Assembly: GCF_019039055.1 (NCBI RefSeq)
Contig: NZ_JAHOPB010000001.1
Location: 806,001-870,000, forward strand
Length of the DNA stretch: 64,000 nt
Direction: 5' to 3'
DNA from: Reyranella humidisoli
Lineage (GTDB): Bacteria > Pseudomonadota > Alphaproteobacteria > Reyranellales > Reyranellaceae
Shown here: positions 17,976 through 25,696 of the stretch, piece by piece
How the letters are laid out: every line of letters begins with the position of its first letter
Position numbering within the stretch: the first letter of the stretch is position 1
Notes under the pieces: model-generated
What the model was told of the DNA's origin: nothing
Database searches by the model: none
What the model saw: only the letters and a program-made list of their open reading frames with translations
Program-made: the position numbers and the translations under genes

Positions 17976-18566
17976 TCAGCTCGTCTCGACGACGGCTTTG
18001 ACCCTGCCCTGGCGCACTGCCCTGACGAAGGCGCGGTGGTCGCGCTGCGCCTGGTCCGCATACGCCACGGCAAAGTCACACATCGCGTCGTCGAAAACCT
18101 CGCTCGAGCCCAGGTATCCCGCAATCTTGGCAGGATCGCCGGAGCGGGCATGGGCGCGCGCCAATGCCCAGCCGCAGACACGGCTATAGGCGCGCAGATC
18201 GCTGGCATCGAAATCCTCGATGATGGCACTGGTCTTCATGTCGCGAAGCTGGCGCACGTAGAAATGCCGCTTGCTCAAGCCGGTACCCCATCCCAGAAAC
18301 AGGTCGCTCGCCGACTGCATCAGCCTCTGCCCGGCCACCACCCGCTGGCCGTGGTTGGCGTGGGCACTCGCACCTGCATAGGGCTCTAGAACCGAGGCCT
18401 TGGCCTCCTTGATCTGCAGGAAGAGAGGATCCTCCTTGCGGGGCTTCCCTTCACGCTGTGAAGCGCGCGGAACGGCCTCCCGCAGCGCCTTTCCCTCGGC
18501 GCGACGCTCGTCAGCCGCCTTGTACGGCACGGATGCGATCATGTGACCATGTGCGGTTGCGTCCAT
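17976..18566 (-). CDS. DUF2252 family protein lacking its central region
   Basis: The product is 196 aa, while DUF2252 proteins are usually over 400 aa. The first 40 residues match the family's opening (RRAEGKALREAVPRAS), and the frame then joins directly to the family's C-terminal part: FLQIKEAKASVL, RVVAGQRLMQSASDLFLGW, HFYVRQLRDMK and LARAHARSGDPAKIAGYLG. The kinase-like central section that normally lies between (roughly 200 residues) is absent, without a frameshift. The ATG at 18566 has a strong GGGGGAG site and an FNR box 49 bp upstream, so the short form still looks expressed. It may be a remnant or a reduced functional variant. Confidence 0.7.
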   Translation of the reverse strand: MDATAHGHMIASVPYKAADERRAEGKALREAVPRASQREGKPRKEDPLFLQIKEAKASVLEPYAGASAHANHGQRVVAGQRLMQSASDLFLGWGTGLSKRHFYVRQLRDMKTSAIIEDFDASDLRAYSRVCGWALARAHARSGDPAKIAGYLGSSEVFDDAMCDFAVAYADQAQRDHRAFVRAVRQGRVKAVVETS

Positions 18567-18614
18567 GCGTCTCCCCCAGCTTACCCGACGATACGCGCGC
18601 CGCCGGATCAAGCC

Positions 18615-18628
18615 TTGAGATGGATCAA
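18615..18628. promoter_or_regulatory. FNR/FixK box of the DUF2252-DUF1622 operon
   Basis: TTGAGATGGATCAA has both half-sites. A class II arrangement on the minus strand would start transcription near 18580, 14 nt ahead of ATG 18566 and just at the ribosome site. Confidence 0.68.
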
Positions 18629-18668
18629 TCGCCGATGGAGGCCACGCACTCCGTTCACCTTGATGCCG

Positions 18669-18800
18669 TCAGCGAACCATGGCGCGGATCGAACGGCGTC
18701 TGTCCAGATCTCGCAGCGCTTCGTCGAAGACGTCCGCCACGAGATCCTGGCCGTACCGCAGGGTATCGAGGCCGAGCGGGATACCGACGCAGCTTGACCT
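18669..18800 (-). other. Possible gene remnant
   Basis: In this 252-bp intergenic stretch one minus-strand frame reads LDTLRYGQDLVADVFDEALR then LDRRRSIRAMVR before TGA at 18669-18671. It looks coding in composition but has an upstream TAG near 18800 and no credible start codon. It may be the tail of a lost gene or a start on a rare codon. No family is assigned. Confidence 0.25.
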
Positions 18801-18818
18801 GCGCCAATGTTCGCCGAC

Positions 18819-20111
18819 CTAACCGTCCGACCTGCCGGAGGATCCTCCAAGGCCTTGCAGATCGCCCTTGTTCGCGCGCCGACGATCTTCAGGTTCCGGG
18901 AAGGAGCGCTCGACGGTTTGCTCCAGCAGGGCGAGCTCGCTCTGCAGCGAGGGTGCGCGCGATGGCGGCAACCGTTCGACAAGATGCTCGAGCATGGCTC
19001 GCAGACGGCGAACGACCTGGGTGCTGGAAGCGCCGTACTGCCGCACTTCGGTGACGGCCAGGCTGACGATGTTGTCCCAGTCGGGCGTCGGGAAAACGAG
19101 TCTCAGCGTGTTGCCGGCATCGTGAACCCTCGCATTGTCGAGATTCTTCTGTCCGGCGTATCGCAGCAGCCGGTGGATCTGATCGATGGCCAGCACGGCC
19201 GTCGTCGGATCGTTGACCGCGGGTGAAAGGGCGCGAGACGCCACGTCGACCATGATGCGGAAGGCGAACATCGGATCCTGACGCATCGTGCGCTCCGGGC
19301 CGAAGGCGACCAGCGCATTGAGTGCTTCCTCGCTCAAACGCGCATCGGCGGGATAGAGGCGGGCCAACGGGTCTCCGGTCGAAACGAAATCTCCTATCTG
19401 CGGGATGATCTCGATCGTGCAGCCGGCCCTCGTCGCAAGTGCCATGAGCTCGCGCCCGCCAAAGGCCAGAAAGGTCCCCGACGGACCGATCCGTTCGACG
19501 ATGCGGCCGGGGCGCCCCACAAGTTCCTGGGCCATCCCCTGGCTTTCCGCCCGCGCAGGATCGAAAGCCCCCTGGTAGACGCTGTCCATGGCATCCTTGC
19601 CGTCCGCGAACACCTTCTGCAGCACCGTGACCGGCCGCAGGCCGAGCCCGACTTCCTCGACGAACCAGAAGAAGACGGCGATGGCCAGGATGTTCCCGGC
19701 GATGGCGAGAAGGATCAGCACGCCGTGACGCACCTGTTCGGTCGTGTTGGCCAGGGCAACCATGGTGATGCCAAAGGCGAAGACGAAGATGCTGGCCGCA
19801 ACCTTCATCTCCCAGCGGCTGAACGTCATCCTGATGATGCGCGGCGTAATCTGGCCGCTGGCGAGCTGGACGGCCAGCAGCAGCGCCGAAACCGCGTAGA
19901 CCATGAATGTCAGCATCGAGGAGGCGAAGGCGGCCATGGAGACGCGCATGCCCTCGACATCGCCATCGTCGAAGCGTGGCCAGCTCGGATCGGGAACGAG
20001 CCCCAGGACGAGCTTTCCTGCCAGCCATGCGACCAGCAGCGCGAGGGAGGGGAACAGCCAGAACGAAGATCTCGCGAACTCGCCCAGGCGGTAGCGGAAA
20101 AGCCAGCTCAT
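18819..20111 (-). CDS. DUF2254 membrane protein
   Basis: The 430-aa protein has four N-terminal transmembrane helices (to about residue 150) and a long soluble C-terminal domain. Typical DUF2254 signatures are visible: AFASSMLTFMVYAVSALLLA, ASGQITPRI, and RTMRQDPMFAFRIMVDVA followed by ALSPAVNDPTTA. Its ATG overlaps the stop of the BASS-family gene (ATGA), so the two are coupled. The function is unknown; channel-like roles have been suggested only by topology. Expression probably follows the FNR box at 21018. Confidence 0.85.
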   Translation of the reverse strand: MSWLFRYRLGEFARSSFWLFPSLALLVAWLAGKLVLGLVPDPSWPRFDDGDVEGMRVSMAAFASSMLTFMVYAVSALLLAVQLASGQITPRIIRMTFSRWEMKVAASIFVFAFGITMVALANTTEQVRHGVLILLAIAGNILAIAVFFWFVEEVGLGLRPVTVLQKVFADGKDAMDSVYQGAFDPARAESQGMAQELVGRPGRIVERIGPSGTFLAFGGRELMALATRAGCTIEIIPQIGDFVSTGDPLARLYPADARLSEEALNALVAFGPERTMRQDPMFAFRIMVDVASRALSPAVNDPTTAVLAIDQIHRLLRYAGQKNLDNARVHDAGNTLRLVFPTPDWDNIVSLAVTEVRQYGASSTQVVRRLRAMLEHLVERLPPSRAPSLQSELALLEQTVERSFPEPEDRRRANKGDLQGLGGSSGRSDG

Positions 20112-20983
20112 GATGGTGCCTTCGACGAGACTTCGGCCGGGACCTTGCCCAGCCAGCCTGAAGCGAGCCAGGTCGCTGCGAGGGTCAGCGGGACACCGAG
20201 CGCAACCATGACCGTGGTTCGGGGATCGGGATCGGCCACGAGCAGCGGCGCGAGGGCGGCGCCGAGATTGCGCGTGCAGGCGCCGAGGCAGACGACGCTG
20301 CGCCGTGCAGGCGGCAGGCGGATCGCAAGCAGATACCCGCCGGCAATGAGACCGATCGCATAGAGAAGCTGCCCGGCAATGGCAAAGCTACCGATCGCGC
20401 CGAAGAAGCCCTGGCCGTGGCGAATGGCGATCGCCAGCAGCAGGACGACCGTCGCCGCACCGGCAATCGGCCGAACGACGGCGAGCAGTTTCTGTGCGAT
20501 CGGCCGGTGAACGGCACGCAGGGCCATGCCGGCGCCCATCGGAAGAATGAGCAGAACCAGCAGGGGACGCGCGACCGTCCAGGCTTCGACGGAGAGCCCC
20601 GGCACGACGACGGGGACGCCGAGCGGCATCATCAGGACGGTACCGAGCGCCGCGACGAGCATGAATGCCGCGGTATAGGAAAGGTCGCCCCCAGCGCGCC
20701 GGACCATCATCGGCAGGAAAGGCGCCGCCGGCGCCAGGGAAACCAGCAGCAGGCCGACCGCATAGGGCTCGGCCATCGGCACGACACGCACGATCGCAAA
20801 CGCAAGCGCGGGCGCGAACAGCCAGTCGACGACCATGACGATCAGGAGGAAGCGCAGATCCCGCAGCGGTGCGAGCGCTGCCCGGCCATCCGTCTCCAGG
20901 CCGATCGCCAGGAGGTTGCCGGCCATAAACAGGATCACTGCCGGCCGAATGGCGATCTCCGCGAGGTGCAGAATGCCTTCCAT
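20108..20983 (-). CDS. BASS (bile acid:sodium symporter-like) family transporter
   Basis: The 291-aa protein has nine to ten transmembrane helices with the BASS layout: RPAVILFMAGNLLAIGLE at the start, LVSLAPAAPFLP in the middle and the late CLGACTRNLGAALAP motif, which corresponds to the cross-over helix region. Substrates of bacterial members are mostly unknown organic anions or arsenite. The start at ATG 20981-20983 gives the best N-terminus but has no clear ribosome site. The FNR box upstream is centred exactly 41.5 bp from the A of this ATG. Confidence 0.7.
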   Translation of the reverse strand: MEGILHLAEIAIRPAVILFMAGNLLAIGLETDGRAALAPLRDLRFLLIVMVVDWLFAPALAFAIVRVVPMAEPYAVGLLLVSLAPAAPFLPMMVRRAGGDLSYTAAFMLVAALGTVLMMPLGVPVVVPGLSVEAWTVARPLLVLLILPMGAGMALRAVHRPIAQKLLAVVRPIAGAATVVLLLAIAIRHGQGFFGAIGSFAIAGQLLYAIGLIAGGYLLAIRLPPARRSVVCLGACTRNLGAALAPLLVADPDPRTTVMVALGVPLTLAATWLASGWLGKVPAEVSSKAPS

Positions 20984-21017
20984 TCCGCACCGATAACCCA
21001 CCGGTCCGACGCGGGAC

Positions 21018-21031
21018 TTGATCGTTGTCAA
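21018..21031. promoter_or_regulatory. FNR/FixK box in a divergent promoter
   Basis: TTGATCGTTGTCAA has both half-sites. It lies between the BASS-DUF2254 operon (minus) and the outer-membrane/VIT-like operon (plus). It is centred at 21024.5, which is 41.5 bp from each start codon to within 2 bp. Confidence 0.7.
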
Positions 21032-21063
21032 AGAGTAGGCATTGCAACGGGCTATCCTGCGGC

Positions 21064-22017
21064 ATGCGACGGATCGTTCCGATTCTGGTGGCCGTCCTCC
21101 ATCCCGGCTGGGCCTTGGCCGATGAAGGAGGCGCCAGCGTCTGGCTGCCCGGCCAGTTCGCGAGCTTCGCCGCCGTTCCGGGAGACCCAGGCTTTTCCGT
21201 CGAGTCGATCATCTACACGCGGAACGCGAGCGCACTGGCAGGAACGAGCTTCTCGCGCGGTGGCGGATTGCTCGCCGGCCTTTCCGTGAACGAGCAGTAT
21301 GTCTACCTCACCCCGACCTATACGTTCGCGACGCCTGTCCTGAACGGCCAGATGTCACTCGGTGTGACCTTCTCGGCCGGGCAATCGGGCGCCTCCGTAT
21401 GGGGAGTCCTGGCAGGCCCCGGCGGTCGCTCGCTGTCCACTTCCTCGAGCGACAGCGCATCGGGCATCAGCGATCTCTACCCCATGGGTTCGCTGAAATG
21501 GCAGCTCGGCGACCACAATGCCATGGTCTACGTCATGGGCAGCGTACCGACCGGATCGTACGATCCAAACCGGCTTGCCGGTGTCGGCCTCGGTCACTGG
21601 GCGATCGACTGGGGTCTCGGCTACACCTTTCTCGCCCCGACCGGCTTCGAGTTCTCGGTGACCGCAGGACTCACCTACAATTTCATCAATCCTCAGACGG
21701 GCTATCAAAGCGGCATGGACGCTCACGTCGACCTGGGGGTCTCCTATTCGTTCAGCGAGACGCTCTATGCCGGTGCCGTCGCCTACATCTACAACCAGCT
21801 TTCCCCCGATACTGGCGGATCGGCCCGTCTCGGCGACTTCCGATCGAGTGTCGCGGGCGCAGGACCGCAGATCGGGTGGTCTTTCACCGGCGCCGGCATG
21901 GCCTTCGACGTGAACCTCCGCGGATACAAGGAATTCGCGGCGCACAATCGGCCGGAGGGATGGAATGCCTACCTCACGCTGTCCATCGGCGCGCTGCCGC
22001 GCAAGAAGGCGGATTGA
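21064..22017 (+). CDS. Outer-membrane beta-barrel protein, phenol-degradation MetA-like
   Basis: The 317-aa protein has a short signal peptide (RRIVPILVAVLHPGWALADE, cleavage after ALA). Alternating hydrophobic beta-strands follow, with YVYLTPTYTFATPVL, VYVMGSVPTGSYDPN, WAIDWGLGYTFL and GFEFSVTAGLTYNF. This is the pattern of the PF13557 family found in aromatic-compound gene clusters. Here no aromatic genes are near, so only an outer-membrane channel role is inferred. The VIT-like gene starts 5 bp after its stop. Confidence 0.7.
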   Translation: MRRIVPILVAVLHPGWALADEGGASVWLPGQFASFAAVPGDPGFSVESIIYTRNASALAGTSFSRGGGLLAGLSVNEQYVYLTPTYTFATPVLNGQMSLGVTFSAGQSGASVWGVLAGPGGRSLSTSSSDSASGISDLYPMGSLKWQLGDHNAMVYVMGSVPTGSYDPNRLAGVGLGHWAIDWGLGYTFLAPTGFEFSVTAGLTYNFINPQTGYQSGMDAHVDLGVSYSFSETLYAGAVAYIYNQLSPDTGGSARLGDFRSSVAGAGPQIGWSFTGAGMAFDVNLRGYKEFAAHNRPEGWNAYLTLSIGALPRKKAD

Positions 22018-22022
22018 TCGCG

Positions 22023-22682
22023 ATGCCGAACCTGATCGATCGCTATCTCGACCCCAGCGAAAGCCTGCTCGAAATCCTGTTCGGTCTGGTGATGGCCTTG
22101 ACCATGACCGCCGGCGCACGCCTGCTGTCGGAACCGGCCACGCTCGACCTGTCTGAACTGATGCTCGCCCTGATCGGCTGCAACGTAGCCTGGGGAGTCA
22201 TCGACGCGGTATTCTACCTGATGGGGTCGCTGTTCAACCGCAATCGCCGCGTGAGACTGGTTCGACGACTGCAGGCTGCGACCAGCGACGATCAGGCCAT
22301 CGCGCTCGTTCGCGACGAATTCGACCTTCGAGGTGAGCCGCCTACCCGGCCGGAGGACAGCGCCGCGTTCCATCGGGCCTTGCTCGAATTGCTGCGTCAC
22401 GCCGGCTCCGAGCGTGCTCACTTCACACGGCACGAGTTCATCGCCGCCGGGATCGTCCTCCTGCTGGTGTCGGCAACGGCCATCCCTGGGCTGATCCCGC
22501 TGCTGCTGGTCGGCGATTCCGACACGGCATTGAGACTCGCCAACGCGGTTCAAGTCGTCCTGCTCTTTGCAATCGGCTATCGCTGGGCCCGGTACTCGGG
22601 CGCCCCCGGTTGGCGTGGGGCCCTTATCGTCGGTACCCTCGGCATCGGCCTGGTGCTGGTGGCGGTTGCGCTGGGCGGTTGA
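22023..22682 (+). CDS. VIT1/CCC1-like membrane protein
   Basis: The 219-aa protein has five membrane segments: LLEILFGLVMALTMTAGA at the N-terminus, LALIGCNVAWGVIDAVFY, then a cytosolic helical hairpin rich in charge, and three C-terminal helices including FAIGYRWARYSG. These motifs recall proteins annotated as VIT1/CCC1 transporters (vacuolar-type iron/manganese transporters), though the acidic metal-binding residues of plant VIT1 cannot be confirmed. It is cotranscribed with the outer-membrane protein and is the last gene before the tRNA-derived repeat. Confidence 0.6.
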   Translation: MPNLIDRYLDPSESLLEILFGLVMALTMTAGARLLSEPATLDLSELMLALIGCNVAWGVIDAVFYLMGSLFNRNRRVRLVRRLQAATSDDQAIALVRDEFDLRGEPPTRPEDSAAFHRALLELLRHAGSERAHFTRHEFIAAGIVLLLVSATAIPGLIPLLLVGDSDTALRLANAVQVVLLFAIGYRWARYSGAPGWRGALIVGTLGIGLVLVAVALGG

Positions 22683-22744
22683 TCACGCGGTCGCCGCAGA
22701 GGAGCGGCGGGTACCGCAAGATCGGTACCTGGTTCGCAATGGCT

Positions 22745-22782
22745 GAGGAGAAATGGCGTGCCCGGAAGGAGTCGAACCTCCA
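22745..22782 (-). repeat. 38-bp copy of the tRNA-Arg 3' end (attR-like)
   Basis: These 38 bp match 27910-27947 with one mismatch (T at 22759 against C at 27924). On the minus strand 29 bp are the T-arm, acceptor end and CCA of tRNA-Arg and 9 bp are the sequence just downstream. No 5' half of the tRNA is present here, so it is a fragment, as left by integration into a tRNA 3' end. Confidence 0.8.
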
Positions 22783-22789
22783 AACATTC

Positions 22790-25519
22790 CTAAGTGCTTC
22801 TCCTTGCCTGCAAGGCAGCGAACACGCACTCGGCGAACATTCGGTCGACGTCCGGGGCTTCGAACATTCGCCAATGGTCTCCGGCAACAGGGACCACGTC
22901 GACACGACTGGTACGGTTCGACCACCCCAAATCTTGGGGAACCTCGGGGGGCCGGGGCTCATCCGAGCGAAAAAGGACGACCGGAACGTCGCACCGTACC
23001 GGCCTCAGCCGATTCAGCCACTCGGTGTGGAGGCGGTGAAACAGGCGCAGCAGGATGACGGTCGGCAGGGTCATCCTCCACGACTCCGGCAGGGGCGGGT
23101 CGAGCGCCATCAGCGCCCGTAGCGCCGCACGGATTCCTCGCCTGGTGAAGAGATCGTCCGAGAGGATGGCAGCTGCCAGTGTGACCCAGTAGCCGCGCCG
23201 GAACCCTCGCCGCAGGCGGGCCACCTGGTCCCGCGGACGACGGCGCGGCACCGGCTCCGCCGGATAGATGACGCCGCTCACGTCCGTGTCGAACACGCCC
23301 AACAACACGACTTCGCGGCCTTCGGCGATGAGCTGGGTCATCGTCGCGTACGCAACGTCACCCCCGGCGGAATAGCCGGCGAGAGCGAGAGGACCGTGAG
23401 GCTTTTCGCGGATGATCTGCTCGACGGCGAGCCTGACGATGGTTTCGAACCCGGTGTCGGCCCGAGCCAGCACACCGGCGCCGGGATAGCGCAGCATCCT
23501 CAGAGTAAGGCGCTCGGCAAGGGAGCGGCAGAAGCCGGCGAGCAAGCCATCGGCGCCGCCGGCTGGCGGGAAGAAGAAAATCACGGGTTCGTCCGCCGCA
23601 AGTTCACGCGGCTTCTCCTCGAGGAAGCTCTCGACAGCGCGTGCGATTCCTTCTTCATCCAGCCGGGCGTGGAACCTTTCCAGCGGCAGCGCGCGGCCGG
23701 CCAGCCGTTCGAGATGGAAGATCATCTGCGGGAAAGCGAGCGAGTCCCCGCCGGAATCTTCGAAGGACTGTCCGGAGCGCGGCGCCCGGCCGACCGCTGC
23801 ACGCCAAGCCCGGTTCACCATTGCCCTCGCCCGCGGGCCGGCGGTCGGCGAGGGTGTGGGTGCAGGGACCTCGACGTCCACGGCGGCGCAGGCGAGCAGC
23901 GCTGCTTCGTCGACCTTGCGCCCTGGCAACAATGGCAGGCCGTCCAGGACGTGGACGGCCCGCGGGCGCATGTACGGCGGCAGGGTTCGGGCGAGACTGT
24001 TGCGGATTTCCGCCGGGAATCCCGCCGCCACGGAACCGCGCGGCACCACGAAGGCGAACAGGTGAGGCTCGTCGTCGACCATCCGCGCGACCACCGCGGC
24101 ATCCGCGACGGACGGGTCCCGGCGTAGTGCCGCTTCTATCTCGGCGAGTTCGACACGGTTGCCACGGATCTTGATCTGCCGGTCACGCCGGCCGAGCATG
24201 ACGAAAAGCCCGTCGGACCGGCGCCGAACGAGGTCGCCGGTGCGGTAGGTCTTGAGATGCGGCCGGGAGGAATCGAACTCGAACGGCCCCGGCGCCACGT
24301 CGCCGTCGCACCACAGGCCGAGCGACATGAAGGCGCTGCGCACGACGAGTTCTCCCTCCCCGCCATCGGCCACCGGCTGGCCGTGTTCGTCGATCACACC
24401 GAAGTCGATGTCGGGCAGGGGATAGCCGACCGGCACGCGGGCCTCGTCGTGCGGCGGCTCGGTCACGAACCACTGAAGCAGGGCCGGTGCTTCGGTCGCG
24501 CCGTAGACCGACAGTATCGCGCAGTTCGACGGCAGTACTTTCCGCACCAGCTCGTGGTCGACGCGGAGCAGGACGTCGCCCGAAGTCTGGATGCAGCGCA
24601 GACTGGTCAGCGCCTCGCGCGCACCTTCGAGTTGCATCACGCTGCGCCAGACGGCAGGCGTGGAAAACATCATCGTGATGCGCCGCTCGGCGACCGCCCG
24701 CAACACCTGCCCCAGACCGATGCGCTGCAGGTCGAGTTTCACGAGGGCCGCGCCGCACAGCATGACTTCGAAGATCTGCTGCAGACCACCGATCGTTCCG
24801 GGTGACGCCAGCGACAGAACCTTGTCAGCGGCGTGCAGGTGCACGGCATTCACCAACTCTGCCGCGCGATGCAGGACCGCGCGCTGGCTGAGAATGATTC
24901 CCTTGGGCTGGCCAGTGCTACCGGACGTGTAGACGACGAAGCTCGCGGAGTCGGCCGACGCCGGCACGGCCGGCATGGCAGGCGGAACTTCCGCAGCAGC
25001 GAAGGCATCCTCGATGGCGAACGGACGTACACCTGCCGGCAGCAGATAGCCCGAAGCGATATCGGCGCGGCTCATGATGACGGCCGAAAGGCCGGCATCC
25101 CTTACCACCGCCGCAACCCGCTCCTGAGGATAGTTCCGATCGATCAGGATGCAGGAACGCGATGCGCCGAGGCACGCCAGTACGGCCGCCGGGTACGATG
25201 CCTGATTGGGCAGCAATACGCCCACCGCCCCGCCGGAAGGAATGGCCGTATCGATGAGTCCCGCGAGCCAGCACGCGGCCTTCCACATCTCAGCGAAAGT
25301 GAATCCGCCATCGCCATCCTCGCAGGCAACGGCATCGGGTCGTCGCTCGGCGATCTCGGCGAACAATTCGATCGCCGGACGCTCGACCCAGCTCTCTTCG
25401 AAGCGGCAAAAGGCAACGTCTCGCGGCCCGTTCAGATCGAGATCGGGCACCGGGTGCCGCTGCCATCGGGGACCTGTTGCACTCACATCAGCCGCAGCAG
25501 GCGAAGAGGAGGCTGACAT
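22790..25519 (-). CDS. Stand-alone NRPS-like enzyme, adenylation-thiolation-thioesterase
   Basis: The product is 909 aa. The adenylation domain (about 45-560) shows A3 YTSGSTGQPKG near residue 196, A5 VYGATEAP, A7 YRTGDLV, A8 DRQIKIRGNRVELAEIE and A10 Lys in GRKVDEAAL. A carrier domain has the phosphopantetheine serine in GGDSLAF (about 591). A thioesterase domain has GYSAGG (about 714) and a late His in AGDHWRMF. There is no condensation domain. At A4 the segment TIGGLQQIFEVMLCGA replaces the usual FDxSxxE, so the Asp that binds a substrate amino group is missing. This suggests a keto, hydroxy or aryl acid substrate. The start at ATG 25519 has GGAAG upstream. Confidence 0.85.
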   Translation of the reverse strand: MSASSSPAAADVSATGPRWQRHPVPDLDLNGPRDVAFCRFEESWVERPAIELFAEIAERRPDAVACEDGDGGFTFAEMWKAACWLAGLIDTAIPSGGAVGVLLPNQASYPAAVLACLGASRSCILIDRNYPQERVAAVVRDAGLSAVIMSRADIASGYLLPAGVRPFAIEDAFAAAEVPPAMPAVPASADSASFVVYTSGSTGQPKGIILSQRAVLHRAAELVNAVHLHAADKVLSLASPGTIGGLQQIFEVMLCGAALVKLDLQRIGLGQVLRAVAERRITMMFSTPAVWRSVMQLEGAREALTSLRCIQTSGDVLLRVDHELVRKVLPSNCAILSVYGATEAPALLQWFVTEPPHDEARVPVGYPLPDIDFGVIDEHGQPVADGGEGELVVRSAFMSLGLWCDGDVAPGPFEFDSSRPHLKTYRTGDLVRRRSDGLFVMLGRRDRQIKIRGNRVELAEIEAALRRDPSVADAAVVARMVDDEPHLFAFVVPRGSVAAGFPAEIRNSLARTLPPYMRPRAVHVLDGLPLLPGRKVDEAALLACAAVDVEVPAPTPSPTAGPRARAMVNRAWRAAVGRAPRSGQSFEDSGGDSLAFPQMIFHLERLAGRALPLERFHARLDEEGIARAVESFLEEKPRELAADEPVIFFFPPAGGADGLLAGFCRSLAERLTLRMLRYPGAGVLARADTGFETIVRLAVEQIIREKPHGPLALAGYSAGGDVAYATMTQLIAEGREVVLLGVFDTDVSGVIYPAEPVPRRRPRDQVARLRRGFRRGYWVTLAAAILSDDLFTRRGIRAALRALMALDPPLPESWRMTLPTVILLRLFHRLHTEWLNRLRPVRCDVPVVLFRSDEPRPPEVPQDLGWSNRTSRVDVVPVAGDHWRMFEAPDVDRMFAECVFAALQARRST

Positions 25520-25565
25520 AACCACTTTCTTCCGTTTCGCGGTTGGAAGCCACCCGAGCACATGC

Positions 25566-25601
25566 TGCCAGCATAATTGTTCTGCAGAACGCTGGCATCA
25601 A
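25566..25601 (-). promoter_or_regulatory. Promoter and dyad operator of the NRPS-like gene
   Basis: On the minus strand TTGATG (25596-25601) and AATTAT (25573-25578) form a -35/-10 pair with 17-bp spacing. The spacer contains the perfect palindrome GTTCTGCAGAAC (25579-25590), nested within a second inverted repeat TGCCAGC/GCTGGCA (25566-25572 and 25591-25597). The arrangement suits a repressor site controlling one or both divergent genes. Confidence 0.5.
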
Positions 25602-25696
25602 CGTCGTTATGAGTGAGCAGAACGTGCCGCCAGCGCTGGAATACGCCGAGCGGGCCTGTATCTTCGGCGCCTCTCCCTGGGCTATTGAAGCACCCG

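Noticed and set aside
25579-25590. GTTCTGCAGAAC as a LexA or Fur box
   Set aside because: Its half-sites and spacing do not fit the alphaproteobacterial LexA (GTTC-N7-GTTC type) or Fur consensus; kept only as an unnamed dyad.
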